Shown piece after piece: positions 23,307 to 33,834 of a DNA stretch of 64,000 nucleotides; the stretch's first letter is position 1; each line of letters begins with the position of its first letter. The notes under the pieces were generated by a model. It was not told the origin of the DNA. It saw only the letters and a program-made list of their open reading frames with translations, and made no database searches. Where the stretch lies: assembly GCF_002105535.1 (NCBI RefSeq), contig NZ_CP015848.1, positions 3,576,926 through 3,640,925 on the forward strand, read 5' to 3'. The DNA is from Magnetospirillum sp. ME-1. Its GTDB lineage: Bacteria > Pseudomonadota > Alphaproteobacteria > Rhodospirillales > Magnetospirillaceae. Made by a program: the position numbers and the translations under genes.

Positions 23307-23717
23307 CTATCCCAGGGCGTTGTTGATCAGGTACTGGGCGATGTCGGCCGGCTTGACCTTGATCTCCTTGGGCTCCTGGCCGGTTTCCAGGGCCTTTCGG
23401 ATACGGATCGAATTCTCCACCTTGGCCGGGTCCACCTTCACCAGGCCGCGCGCGCCGCGGATGCGGGGGTAATAGGTGGGGTCCACCAGCTTTTCCTTGC
23501 GTCCCAGGCGTTCCAGCAGGCCAGCCTCGTCGACGCCTTCGGCGGCGTCCTGGGCCTTGACCACCGCCCAGTCCTTCTCGCCCGCCAGTCCGGCGGCCAG
23601 GACCTGTTCCGGCGTGCCGTCCTCCACATAGCCGATGGCGTAGAGATTCTTTCCCAGGCCCACATCGGCCCCCCAGGATTGCAGCCCCTTGCTCCTGGCC
23701 ACGTAGATGGTGCCCAC
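23307..23717 (-). CDS. Uncharacterised 136-residue protein
   Basis: The frame starts with GTG at 23715-23717 behind a strong GGGAGGAAACG ribosome site and reads GTIYVARSKGLQSWGADVG. The remainder is charged and soluble, with WAVVKAQDAAEG in the middle and a C-terminal helix PADIAQYLINNALG. I do not recognise a domain with a known activity. It is convergent with the phosphatase gene and may be monocistronic. Confidence 0.6.
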   Translation of the reverse strand: MGTIYVARSKGLQSWGADVGLGKNLYAIGYVEDGTPEQVLAAGLAGEKDWAVVKAQDAAEGVDEAGLLERLGRKEKLVDPTYYPRIRGARGLVKVDPAKVENSIRIRKALETGQEPKEIKVKPADIAQYLINNALG

Positions 23718-23957
23718 CGTTTCCTCCCGCTCGTGATCGGCCCGGATCAAGGGTACACGCCCTTTCCGGCGGCGCAAGAGCCATGGCGATCCAAAGGGAA
23801 TTACCGCCGCGGCCTGAGAGGTGTGACCGGCTTCACAGAAACTTTCGCGGCGCAAAGGTATAAGCCTGTGAAATTGCGCCCTTTTAGGGTGTGAACCTGA
23901 TTGAGCCGGGCCAAAGGTTCCGGTAAATCATCGGGCATCACTGGGGGAACTACGTAC

Positions 23958-24149
23958 ATGCTTGCCACCACGGCCCTTCCGGACCGGCCCTACATCGCCA
24001 TCCGCTGCAACGCCTGCCGATATTTCGCGCTGGACCGGTGCTGCAACACGTCCGCCCGGCTGGATGGTCACGAGGACCGCGACGGCGAGTGCCCCCATTT
24101 CCGCTTCGGGCTGTCCAGCGGCCCGGCGCCCGAGTGGCAACTGCGCTAG
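23958..24149 (+). CDS. Small cysteine-rich protein (63 residues)
   Basis: The product carries a compact cluster, CNACRYFALDRCCNTS followed by GECPHF, with five or six cysteines that could bind zinc or an iron-sulfur centre. ATG 23958 has GGGGGAA just upstream; a longer TTG-started frame has no good ribosome site. It looks like a real small gene: it has a ribosome site and a strong terminator after it. Function unknown. Confidence 0.5.
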   Translation: MLATTALPDRPYIAIRCNACRYFALDRCCNTSARLDGHEDRDGECPHFRFGLSSGPAPEWQLR

Positions 24150-24171
24150 CTGAGCCGCCGGCATGCGTGAA

Positions 24172-24194
24172 CCTCCCCGCTTGAGGCGGGGAGG
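24172..24194. terminator. Terminator-like hairpin between convergent genes
   Basis: CCTCCCCGC and GCGGGGAGG form a perfect 9-bp stem with loop TTGAG. It lies between the small Cys-rich gene and the CBS-domain gene and could serve both. Confidence 0.6.
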
Positions 24195-24209
24195 GGTGAA
24201 TTCCTCTTC

Positions 24210-24650
24210 TCAGCGTCCCGCCATCACGTAATCGCGCAGGGATTCCGCCTCCATCTTGGTCTCGTCCAGGCGGGACTTCACCACGTCGCCGATGGTGACC
24301 ATGCCGGCCACGTCGCCGTTGGCGTCGACCACCGGCAGGTGACGGATGCGCTTGGCGGTCATGATTTCCATCAGCCGCTCGACGGTGTCGTCCTCGTGGC
24401 AGACGAAGACCTCGGTGGTCATCAGGTCCCGGACCTTGGCGGTGATGCAGACGTCCACCGCATCGGCCAGCCCGCGCACGATGTCGCGTTCGGACAGGAT
24501 GCCGGCCACCCGGTCGCCGTTCATGACCAGCACGGCGCCGATCTTGTGTTGGGACAGCAGGCGGGCGGCGTCGCCGACGCTGGCGTCGGGGGTGACGGAA
24601 ACGATGCCCGCGCCGCGGGCCTTGGTCTTCAGGATGGTTTTGACGATCAT
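24210..24650 (-). CDS. CBS-domain-pair protein
   Basis: The 146-residue protein consists of two CBS repeats: ARLLSQHKIGAVLVMNGDRV/AGILSERDIVRGL and MTAKRIRHLPVVDANGDVA/GMVTIGDVV. Such stand-alone pairs (Bateman modules) bind AMP, ATP or other nucleotides and sense energy state. The target is unknown. ATG 24650 is five bases after GGAGGG; the GTG two codons upstream overlaps that site and is unlikely. Confidence 0.85.
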   Translation of the reverse strand: MIVKTILKTKARGAGIVSVTPDASVGDAARLLSQHKIGAVLVMNGDRVAGILSERDIVRGLADAVDVCITAKVRDLMTTEVFVCHEDDTVERLMEIMTAKRIRHLPVVDANGDVAGMVTIGDVVKSRLDETKMEAESLRDYVMAGR

Positions 24651-24736
24651 GGGCACCCTCCCTCGAGGTCGGAGTCTCAGGTCTCTCCCTTCAAGACTTT
24701 GGGGTGGGACCGGAGCGCTTCAAGGGCGGGGGGCCG

Positions 24737-25702
24737 TCAGTATAGCAGTTTCACCGCCTGGGCCCGGTCGGCGGGCGGCAAGGTCTGGTTGCCCAGCAGG
24801 TAGTGAAGGGCGGTGCGGCCCCGCGCGTCGGCCCGGTGGGGATCGGCGCCGGCGTTCATGGCCTTGGTGATGTCGGCCAGGCTGCCCTTGGCGGCGGCGG
24901 TCATCAGCGGGGTCTTGAGATCGCGCGGCAGCGGGCCGTGGCCGTTGGCCGACGAGGTGAGGGCCGCCGCCGGGTCGCGGGCGATGCGTTCCAGATGGTT
25001 GAAGTCGGCTTCGCGGCCCTTGGGCGTGGGGCAATCGGTCAGCGGCCCGCCGGCGAGCGGTCCCAGGCGCCGGGCGGTCTCTTCCAGCAGCGCGCGGTGG
25101 CTGACCACGATCCGGCAGGGAAAGCGCAGGTTCATGCCGTCGAACACCGAAGGCTCGGGCTCGGTCTTGCGGGCCACCAGATCGTAGCCCTTGGTGGACG
25201 GCATGGTCTCGGCCAGCAGCACCGCCTCGACCTTGCGCAGGGTCAGCGCGTAGCGGATGAAGACGTAGGTGTCGGCCTTGACGCCCTTGCCCTGGGGGGC
25301 GTCGGGCAGCAATTCGAAATAGCTGATCAGCCATTCCTCCTTGTCGGCCAGCAGGGGGTCCGCTTCCACCTGCTCGTCGGTGGGCACCCGAAGGTCGATC
25401 TCGGAATCGATCTCGTCGAGCATGTTGGACGCCTTGACCGTGTTGCCGGCCAGGAATTCACGCAAAGCACCGCCGATGGCTTCCAGCTTGTCGGCGTTGG
25501 GGTCGGCGGGCAAAGCGGGCTTGCCCGCGCCGGCGCGGTTCATCTCGGTCTGGATGCGGGCGAAGGTGACCAGGCCGTCGCCCGGCACCGCCGCCAGTTC
25601 ATCGCCTCCGCCGGCCGGCGCGCGGCCCGCCAGGAACCAGGCGCCGGTCCCCGCCGCCAGGAGCAGGGCGCAGGCGGCGGCGACGACCGTGTGCTTCGAC
25701 AT
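24737..25702 (-). CDS. Exported or anchored protein with C-terminal ankyrin repeats
   Basis: The 321-residue product begins with one hydrophobic segment (VVAAACALLLAAGTGAWFLA, about 5-25), a signal peptide or N-terminal anchor. The middle 200 residues match nothing I know. The last 65 contain ankyrin-like units: KTPLMTAAAKGSLADITKAM and then GADPHRADARGRTALHYLLG. A periplasmic protein-binding role is likely. The stop is 11 bases from that of ettA upstream on the same strand, so the two may be co-transcribed. Confidence 0.65.
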   Translation of the reverse strand: MSKHTVVAAACALLLAAGTGAWFLAGRAPAGGGDELAAVPGDGLVTFARIQTEMNRAGAGKPALPADPNADKLEAIGGALREFLAGNTVKASNMLDEIDSEIDLRVPTDEQVEADPLLADKEEWLISYFELLPDAPQGKGVKADTYVFIRYALTLRKVEAVLLAETMPSTKGYDLVARKTEPEPSVFDGMNLRFPCRIVVSHRALLEETARRLGPLAGGPLTDCPTPKGREADFNHLERIARDPAAALTSSANGHGPLPRDLKTPLMTAAAKGSLADITKAMNAGADPHRADARGRTALHYLLGNQTLPPADRAQAVKLLY

Positions 25703-25713
25703 GCGGGTCGGTC

Positions 25714-27393
<1,680 letters not shown>

Positions 27394-27469
27394 GGGGGCT
27401 CTCCGCTTGGGCGTGATGGATTTGGGAGACTGAGTAGACGGGTGGGGCCGCTCCGTCAAGCTTTGGGGA

Positions 27470-28882
27470 CTAGCGATAGGGTTGCATCCCGTAGAGGGGG
27501 GCGTCGGGCGGCTCTTGGACGGCGGGCGGAGGCGGGTTCGGCGCTTGCGGCGGATCGGCCAGATGGACCATGGCGGGCACGGCCAGGACCAGGGCCAGAA
27601 CCGCCATCTGCACGGCCAGGAAGGGCGCCAGGGCACGCACCAGGGCTTTCGTCGAAGTGGCGCCCGTCACCGTCTTGCGGGCCATCAGTACCGCCTGGCC
27701 CAGCGGCGGGAGGAGGAAACTGGCCTGCAGCGTAAGCAAGGCCGCCACCGCCACCCACACGGCGTCGGGGCTGCGGATCAGCAAGGGCGGCATCAAGACC
27801 GGCACGATGACGAAGATGATCTCGAAGGCGTCCAGCACCAGGGCCGAGGCCGCCAGGATCAGCAGCACGCCGCCCAGGGCGCCGGTGGCTCCGAAGGGCA
27901 GGCTCTCCACCAGCGAGGCCAGCAGCCGGTCCGAGCCGAACAGGCGGAACACCAGGGTGAAGGTGGTGGCGCCCACGAACAGGGCGAACAGCGCGCCGCT
28001 GGCCGCCATGGTGTCGGTCAGGACCTCGTTCAGCACCTTGGGCGTGAGGTGGCCGGACAGGGCGCCGCCCAGCGCCAGGGCGAAGGCGCCCATGGCCGCC
28101 GCCTCCACGGCATAGAAGCGCCCCAGCGCCACGCCGCCCAGCAGCAGGGCGATGAAGGACGCCGTCGCCGCCGCCAGGGCCAGCCGGCCCCATCCCGGGC
28201 GGGGCAGGGGGAGTGCCTGTTCCTTGCGCCCGCTCCACCAGGCCAGCAGCAGGGATGCCCCCAGCAGCAGGGCGGCGGGCGCCATGGCGCCCCGGAACAG
28301 GTCCTGGGTGTTGATGAGGCGCGAAAGCGTGCCGGTGGCGTTCAAGGCCTCGGTATGGGCGCGCATCATGGAATCGCCCAGCAGCAGCAGGACCAGCGAG
28401 GGCGGCACCACCACGCCGAAGGTGCTGGCCAGGCAGATGGCCGCCAGCGAACGGGCGGGGGCGATGCCGGCCTGGGTGAGGCGGGGGGCAACCACCCGGC
28501 CCAAAGTCGCCGCGCTGGCTCCCACCGAGCCGTTCATGGGGGCGATCAGCGCGCCGACGCCCAGGGCGGCCAGCAGCGGCGCCGCTCTGGAGCGCCGCAC
28601 CAGGGTGGCGGCGGCACCGAACAGGGTCTCGGCCAGGGGCAGGCGGTCGAGCAGGGCGCCCATCAGCACATAGAGCGGCAGGGCCTGGAGCAGGTCGTTG
28701 TCCAGCAATCCGGTGAGCCGGCTGGGAAGGGCGGTGAGAACGGCCGGTCCGAACACGCCCCCGGCCAGCCCGGCCAGAGCCGCCAGGACCGAGACTCCCA
28801 CCAGCACGACGAAGACCGGCAGACCGGTGAGGCCCAGCAAGACCGCCACTGCCGCCAGCATGAGCAGTCCGGCGGCCTCCAT
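27470..28882 (-). CDS. TRAP transporter large permease (DctM-like)
   Basis: The 470-residue protein has about twelve to thirteen membrane helices. [39 protein letters not shown] and [18 protein letters not shown] are typical DctM phrases. It moves an organic acid or similar solute with sodium or protons, together with the small permease. The C-terminus carries an extra Pro-rich tail ([15 protein letters not shown]), longer than usual. Its ATG overlaps the small-permease stop by one base. No DctP receptor gene is present. Confidence 0.85.
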   Translation of the reverse strand: MEAAGLLMLAAVAVLLGLTGLPVFVVLVGVSVLAALAGLAGGVFGPAVLTALPSRLTGLLDNDLLQALPLYVLMGALLDRLPLAETLFGAAATLVRRSRAAPLLAALGVGALIAPMNGSVGASAATLGRVVAPRLTQAGIAPARSLAAICLASTFGVVVPPSLVLLLLGDSMMRAHTEALNATGTLSRLINTQDLFRGAMAPAALLLGASLLLAWWSGRKEQALPLPRPGWGRLALAAATASFIALLLGGVALGRFYAVEAAAMGAFALALGGALSGHLTPKVLNEVLTDTMAASGALFALFVGATTFTLVFRLFGSDRLLASLVESLPFGATGALGGVLLILAASALVLDAFEIIFVIVPVLMPPLLIRSPDAVWVAVAALLTLQASFLLPPLGQAVLMARKTVTGATSTKALVRALAPFLAVQMAVLALVLAVPAMVHLADPPQAPNPPPPAVQEPPDAPLYGMQPYR

Positions 28883-29346
28883 TATTTTGGCCTCCGGAGC
28901 TGGAGCAGCGCTTGCGCCAGAGCCAGGGCGGCCAAGCCCCAAGTGGCCAGCCGCACCAGGAAATAGCCGGGATTGTAGGTGTCGGGAAAGGCTTCCAACT
29001 GCCCCAGGGATTGCAGCGTGGCCGGGGTGGCGGTGACCAGGATGAACAGCGCCCAGGGTGTCACGAACAACAGGTTGCCGGCCTGCCCGATCAGGCGCCG
29101 CGTCGCGGGGGGAAAGGATTCAGCCCACGAGGCGGCGGCGAGATGGGCGTGGCGGCGGCTGGCGAAGGTGAGCGCCAGGGCCACGTAGAGGGCGAACAGC
29201 GCCTGGGCCGCGTCATTGGCCTGGCGCGAGCCGGCCTGGATCAGGTCGCGCAACGGCCATTGCGCCAACAGCAGCAGGCTGACCGGCAGCACCAGCCAAC
29301 GCCCGGCCATGACAATCCGCTCCAGCCAAAGATCCAGCCTGTCCAC
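28882..29346 (-). CDS. TRAP transporter small permease (DctQ-like)
   Basis: The 154-residue protein has four hydrophobic helices and the DctQ-style motif RRHAHLAAASWAESFPPATR after helix 2. It partners the large permease encoded next, with one base of overlap. The frame begins with GTG at 29344-29346 behind GGAGAGG. The sequence is diverged from the best known DctQ proteins, so the call leans on topology and neighbour. Confidence 0.75.
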   Translation of the reverse strand: MDRLDLWLERIVMAGRWLVLPVSLLLLAQWPLRDLIQAGSRQANDAAQALFALYVALALTFASRRHAHLAAASWAESFPPATRRLIGQAGNLLFVTPWALFILVTATPATLQSLGQLEAFPDTYNPGYFLVRLATWGLAALALAQALLQLRRPK

Positions 29347-29395
29347 GCCGCGCCCTCTCCAGGTCGTCGGTAATCAGGCTAGCACGGCGCCCTGG

Positions 29396-29797
29396 TCAGC
29401 GCGAAACCATCAGGTGGGTGACCGTCGGCAGTTCGGCCAGCAATTGGTCGGCCAGCAGGCGCGACCATGACCGGCCTTGGGCATCGGTGAACGAGGATTC
29501 CAGCGCCGCGTCCATGCGCATCTGCCAGTCGTCCATGGGAAACAGCGCCACCCATTCGACGCCGTCGTCGAAGCTCAGCACCGGGAACAGAACGTCGCGG
29601 GTCATGCGCCACGGCGTGTCGGCGTCCAGGCAGCGGCCGCTGTTCTGCAAAAGGCAGCGGGGACCGTCGGCGCCATAGCTCAGCACCGCGTGGCGGCCAT
29701 GCCCGGTCTCGCCGCAGATGGCCTGGGTGAAGCGCCGGAAGGTGGCCTCGGCTTGCGGGTCGTTCAGGCTGATGCGGAAGATTTCGGTCTTGGCCAT
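29396..29797 (-). CDS. Uncharacterised 133-residue protein
   Basis: A soluble protein with no signal peptide, reading KTEIFRISLNDPQAEATFRR at the start and rich in aromatic residues (VEWVALFPMDDWQMRMD). I do not recognise a family with known function. It lies between the TRAP operon and the MNT/HEPN pair and has its own ribosome site (AGGAGCACCCC). Confidence 0.55.
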   Translation of the reverse strand: MAKTEIFRISLNDPQAEATFRRFTQAICGETGHGRHAVLSYGADGPRCLLQNSGRCLDADTPWRMTRDVLFPVLSFDDGVEWVALFPMDDWQMRMDAALESSFTDAQGRSWSRLLADQLLAELPTVTHLMVSR

Positions 29798-29931
29798 GGG
29801 GTGCTCCTCAAGGCCTTATCACAGCATGGCGGGCGGAAAGGACCCTTGATGGGGGTCAAGCGGACCCAGGCATTCCGTGTGTCACGGGGATGCGCTATAA
29901 CTGGCTCAGGTCGTTTGATGGATCGCGGGTC

Positions 29932-30234
29932 ATGGCCAAACTCGATGATGTCCTTGCCGTGTTGCGCGCCCACGCCGACGAGCTGCGGGCGCGGGGCGTC
30001 CTGCATGCCGGTGTGTTCGGTTCGGTGGCGCGGGGCGAGGATACCGGGGAGTCCGATGTGGATGTGGCCGTGGAATTCGATCCCGCCCATCCCGTCGGTC
30101 TGTTCCAGTTCGTGGCGATCGAGAGAACCATCAGCGACTTGCTCGGCAGTCCCGTGGATATGATCGAGTTGCACGAGATGAGCCGTCCCCGCTTCCGGCA
30201 GGCGGTGGAGAGGGATCGGGTCGATGCCTTCTGA
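29932..30234 (+). CDS. MNT-type nucleotidyltransferase (antitoxin MntA-like)
   Basis: The 100-residue protein has the minimal nucleotidyltransferase signature GSVARGEDTGESDVDVAVEF, with the two catalytic aspartates in DVD. In characterised HepT/MntA pairs, the MNT protein neutralises the HEPN toxin by adding AMP to a tyrosine. It overlaps the next gene by 11 bases, which supports a functional pair. ATG 29932 is used because the upstream part of the frame overlaps the divergent promoter region. Confidence 0.85.
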   Translation: MAKLDDVLAVLRAHADELRARGVLHAGVFGSVARGEDTGESDVDVAVEFDPAHPVGLFQFVAIERTISDLLGSPVDMIELHEMSRPRFRQAVERDRVDAF

Positions 30235-30583
30235 GCGTCCGGCGCAAAGACTTCAGGACATCATCGACAGCATTGACGATGCCACCGCTTTCATTGGTGG
30301 CGTTGCCGATACCGCCGCGATCAACCAGGATCGCAAGACCTTGCGTGCCGTGGAGCGTTGTTTTCAGATCATCAGCGAGGCGGCAATAAAGCTCGGGGCC
30401 GAGGCTGAGCGTCTTTGTCCGGGGCTGCCATGGGCCGACATCCGGGGAATCGGCAATCCTCTCCGCCACGAGTACGACGTCATTTCACCGGCTCGCCTGT
30501 GGCAGAGTATCCGTGACGATCTTCCGCCGCTGCGGGCGGCCTGCGTCCAGGCCCTGAAAACCCATTTTGGAGACGACGGCTGA
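30224..30583 (+). CDS. HEPN/DUF86 protein (HepT-like toxin), variant active site
   Basis: The 119-residue all-helical protein belongs to the DUF86/HepT family: RLQDIIDSIDDATAFI at the start and a C-terminal active-site region WADIRGIGNPLRHEYDVI. In canonical HepT the RNase motif is R-x4-H-x-Y. Here the Arg position is Gly (GNPLRHEY), with an Arg directly before the His and another eight residues before it, while the His and Tyr are kept. It therefore may be a weak or altered RNase, or a subfamily with a shifted Arg. Confidence 0.8.
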   Translation: MPSERPAQRLQDIIDSIDDATAFIGGVADTAAINQDRKTLRAVERCFQIISEAAIKLGAEAERLCPGLPWADIRGIGNPLRHEYDVISPARLWQSIRDDLPPLRAACVQALKTHFGDDG

Positions 30584-30614
30584 CATCGGCCCCTCCGCTC
30601 TATAGGCTGGGGGC

Positions 30615-32861
30615 ATGAAAAAGCCGACGCACAAGCCCAAGAAGATCGTCCCCATTCCGTCCAAGCAGGAAATCCTCGACTTCATCAGGGCCCAGCCCGG
30701 ACGGGTCGGCAAGCGCGAGCTGGCGCGGGCCTTCAACCTCAAGGGCGCCGACAAGATCGACCTCAAGGCCATCCTGAAGGAGCTGGAGAGGGAAGGCGCC
30801 GTCGAGCGCGGCCAGAAGCGGCGCTTCGCCCGTCCCGGCGCGCTGCCCGACGTGGGCGTGGTGGAGATCATCGGCAGCGACAGTGACGGCGAATTGCTGG
30901 CGCGGCCTCTGAACTGGGAGGGTGACGGGCGGCCGCCGCGCATCTTCATGGCGCCCTTCCGTCCCGGCGAGGCGGCGGTGGGCGTCGGCGACCGGGTGCT
31001 GGCCAAGCTGAAGCGGGTCAGGGGCGAGGACGTCTACGAGGCGCGGCCCATCCGCGTCATCGGCGAGGCCAGGGCCCGCGTGCTGGGCGTGTTCGAGCCC
31101 AACCCCGACGGCTCGGGCCGCTTGCGCCCCACCTCGCGCAAGGAAAAGGCCGAGTACATCGTGCCCAGGGGCGAAACCTCTGACGCCAAGGCGGGCGAAC
31201 TGGTGCTCGCCGACATCATGCCTGGGCGGCTCTATGGCGTGCGCACCGCCTCGGTGAAGGAGCGCATGGGCCTGTTGGGCGCGCCGCGCTCGGTCAGCCT
31301 GGTGGCCATCCACACCAACGACATTCCCTTCGAGTTCCCCGAGGCCGCCCTGAAACAGGCGGCAGCCGAGGGGCCGGCGCCCATGGGCGACCGCACCGAC
31401 CTGCGTTCCATCCCCCTGGTCACCATCGACGGCGAGGATGCGCGCGACTTCGACGACGCGGTGTTCGCCGAGCCCGATTCCGACCCCAAGAATCCCGGCG
31501 GCTGGCACTGCATCGTCGCCATCGCCGACGTGTCGTGGTACGTGCGGCCCGGCGACGCCCTGGACAAGGAAGCCTTCAAGCGCGGCAACTCGGTCTATTT
31601 CCCCGACCGGGTGGTGCCCATGCTGCCCGAGGAGCTGTCCAACGGCTGGTGCTCGTTGAAGCCCGACGAGGACCGCCCCTGCATGGGGGTGCATTTCTGG
31701 CTGGACGCCCTGGGCAACAAGCTGCGGCATCGTTTCGTGCGGGGAATGATGCGCTCGGTGGCGCGCCTCACCTATACCCAGGTGCAGGCGGCCAGGGACG
31801 GGCGGCCCGACGACAAGACCGCCCCGCTGCTCTCCAATGTGATCGAGCCGTTGTACGGTGCCTGGGCGGCCTTGTTTCGCGAGCGTAAGGAACGCGGCGT
31901 GCTCGAGCTCGACATCCCCGAGCGCAAGGTGACCATCACGCCGGACGGCAAGGTGGAGTCCATCACCGAGCGCGAACGCTTCGACAGCCACCGGCTGATC
32001 GAGGACTTCATGATCATGGCCAATGTCTGCGCCGCCGAGACCCTGGAGAAGGTCGGGAAGCCCTGCATGTACCGCATCCACGATTTGCCCTCCCAGGAGA
32101 AGCTGGAGGGCCTGCGGGAATTCCTGTCGTCGCTGGACCTGAAACTGGCCAAGGGCCAGGTGCTGCGTCCCGCCCATTTCAACCGCATCCTCGAAGCCGT
32201 GGCCGACACCGCCAATTCCCATCTGGTGAGCGAGGTGATCCTGCGCTCCCAGGCCCAGGCCCAGTACAGCCCGGAGAATATCGGCCATTTCGGCCTGGGG
32301 CTGGCGCGCTATGCCCACTTCACCTCGCCCATCCGCCGCTATGCCGATCTGCTGGTCCACCGGGCGCTGATCGCCGGGCTGCATCTGGGCGAGGGCGCGC
32401 TGCCTGCGGATGCAGTCGCACACTTCGCCGAGTGGGGCGAGCACATTTCGATCACGGAACGGCGCGCCGCGGTGGCCGAGCGCGAAGCGGTGGACCGCTA
32501 CGTAACCGCCTTCCTGTCGGACCGGGTGGGGGCGACCTTTGCGGGCAAGGTGTCGGGCGTCACCCGCTTCGGCCTGTTCGTCACCCTGGATCAGACCGGG
32601 GCCGACGGGCTGGTGCCCATCTCGACGCTGCCCGAGGATTTCTACGTCCATGACGAGGTCCACCACTGCCTGGTGGGCAAGCGCACCCGCAAGACGTTCC
32701 AACTGGGCCAGAAGCTGGAGGTGGAACTGGCCGAGGCCAACACGCTCACCGGCTCCATGGTGTTCCGCTTAGGCGGAGCGCCCGAACGTCCCGCCCGTCC
32801 GCCCCGTCCGGGGTCCAGGCCGTTCCGCCCCGGCGGCGGAGGGCGCAAAGGGCGGCGATGA
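30615..32861 (+). CDS. rnr: Ribonuclease R
   Basis: The 748-residue 3'-5' exoribonuclease has an N-terminal winged-helix (about 10-70), cold-shock domains (75-250), the RNB catalytic domain with the four aspartates in TIDGEDARDFDDAV (about 280), ISPIRRYADLLVH-like TSPIRRYADLLVH, and an S1 domain (VGATFAGKVSGVTRFGLFV, about 640-720). A Lys/Arg/Gly/Pro-rich tail follows. It degrades structured mRNA and rRNA and trims tmRNA. It is translationally coupled to the next methyltransferase gene, with ATGA overlap. Confidence 0.95.
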   Translation: MKKPTHKPKKIVPIPSKQEILDFIRAQPGRVGKRELARAFNLKGADKIDLKAILKELEREGAVERGQKRRFARPGALPDVGVVEIIGSDSDGELLARPLNWEGDGRPPRIFMAPFRPGEAAVGVGDRVLAKLKRVRGEDVYEARPIRVIGEARARVLGVFEPNPDGSGRLRPTSRKEKAEYIVPRGETSDAKAGELVLADIMPGRLYGVRTASVKERMGLLGAPRSVSLVAIHTNDIPFEFPEAALKQAAAEGPAPMGDRTDLRSIPLVTIDGEDARDFDDAVFAEPDSDPKNPGGWHCIVAIADVSWYVRPGDALDKEAFKRGNSVYFPDRVVPMLPEELSNGWCSLKPDEDRPCMGVHFWLDALGNKLRHRFVRGMMRSVARLTYTQVQAARDGRPDDKTAPLLSNVIEPLYGAWAALFRERKERGVLELDIPERKVTITPDGKVESITERERFDSHRLIEDFMIMANVCAAETLEKVGKPCMYRIHDLPSQEKLEGLREFLSSLDLKLAKGQVLRPAHFNRILEAVADTANSHLVSEVILRSQAQAQYSPENIGHFGLGLARYAHFTSPIRRYADLLVHRALIAGLHLGEGALPADAVAHFAEWGEHISITERRAAVAEREAVDRYVTAFLSDRVGATFAGKVSGVTRFGLFVTLDQTGADGLVPISTLPEDFYVHDEVHHCLVGKRTRKTFQLGQKLEVELAEANTLTGSMVFRLGGAPERPARPPRPGSRPFRPGGGGRKGRR

Positions 32862-33628
32862 GCGTCTTTGCCGCCGCTGATCCCGCCCCGGTCGCCTGCA
32901 CGGTGTGCGGCGCGCCGTCGCCGCTGATGGGCGTGGTGGACTTTCACAAGAGCTGTCTGGAACTGGACGGCAAGCGCCTGGGCCTGCGGGGCATTCCGGT
33001 CTATTACCGCCGCTGTCCCCGCTGCGGTCTGGTCTTCTGCGACACCATGCTGCGCTGGAGCGACGAGGACTTCGCCCGGCGCATCTACAACGCCGATTAC
33101 GCCGTCGTCGACCCCGAATACGCCGAGACACGGCCGGTGGGCAACGCGGCCCTACTGCTCGATCTGCTGGGAGAGGGGGCGACGGGCGTCTCGGTGATGG
33201 ATTACGGCGGCGGCAACGGGCGCTTCGCCGCCGAGCTGAGGGCGGCGGGATTGCGCGCCGCCACCGTCGATCCCCACACGCCCCATCCTACCCCCGACTT
33301 CGCCACCGCCGATCTGGTCACCGCCTTCGAGGTGTTCGAGCACGCCATGCGGCCCCAGCGGGTGCTGGACGAGGCGCTGGCGCTGATGGAGCCGGACGGC
33401 GCGCTGATGTTCTCCACCTTGCTGCAGCCGGCCGAGTTCGACGCCCTGGGGCTGGGCTGGTGGTACGTGGCGCCGCGCAACGGCCATGTCTCCATCCATT
33501 CCCGGACATCGCTGAGCGAATTGCTGGGCTCGCGGGGCTTGCGTCTGGTCTCCTTCTCCGACGGGCTGCACCTGGCGTTCCGCCAAATGCCCGCTTTCCT
33601 CCGCCATCGCCTGAAGGAGGCGCGATGA
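32858..33628 (+). CDS. SAM-dependent methyltransferase with N-terminal zinc ribbon
   Basis: The 256-residue protein begins with two Cys pairs (CTVCGAPSP and CPRCGLVFC) forming a zinc ribbon and continues with a class I methyltransferase fold. VMDYGGGNGRFAAELRAAGL is motif I, and VTAFEVFEHAMRPQRVLDE plus MEPDGALMFSTLLQ are motifs II and III. It resembles sugar- or cofactor-modifying methyltransferases; the substrate is unknown. The gene overlaps rnr by four bases, so it is in the same transcript. Confidence 0.8.
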   Translation: MSVFAAADPAPVACTVCGAPSPLMGVVDFHKSCLELDGKRLGLRGIPVYYRRCPRCGLVFCDTMLRWSDEDFARRIYNADYAVVDPEYAETRPVGNAALLLDLLGEGATGVSVMDYGGGNGRFAAELRAAGLRAATVDPHTPHPTPDFATADLVTAFEVFEHAMRPQRVLDEALALMEPDGALMFSTLLQPAEFDALGLGWWYVAPRNGHVSIHSRTSLSELLGSRGLRLVSFSDGLHLAFRQMPAFLRHRLKEAR

Positions 33629-33657
33629 TGCCACTTCGTCTTTGGTCCGATTCGTCA

Positions 33658-33765
33658 TGTCATCCCGAGCCTATGCGAGGGATCTCCGCCTGGACCATTG
33701 GTGCCGGCTTCTGAGAAATCGTGCCAGGATGAGATCCCTCCGCCCTCCGGGCGTCGGGATGACAG
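33658..33765. repeat. Dispersed palindromic repeat, family A copy 3 (inverted)
   Basis: It has the same ends, TGTCATCCCGA and TCGGGATGACA, but is in the reverse orientation to the copies at 1694 and 14353; read on the minus strand it gives CGGAGGGATCTCATCCTGGC. It fills the gap before the S41 protease gene. Confidence 0.75.
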
Positions 33766-33834
33766 GTTGGTTGATTTGATGGCCCGTATGAAAGCTCTGT
33801 ACCGGCGGGCCGGGCCTTGCGCATAATCGCCGCC

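Noticed and set aside
30224-30583. Calling the HEPN protein an inactive toxin
   Set aside because: Although the Arg is displaced, His and Tyr are intact and two arginines are nearby, so loss of activity is not established.
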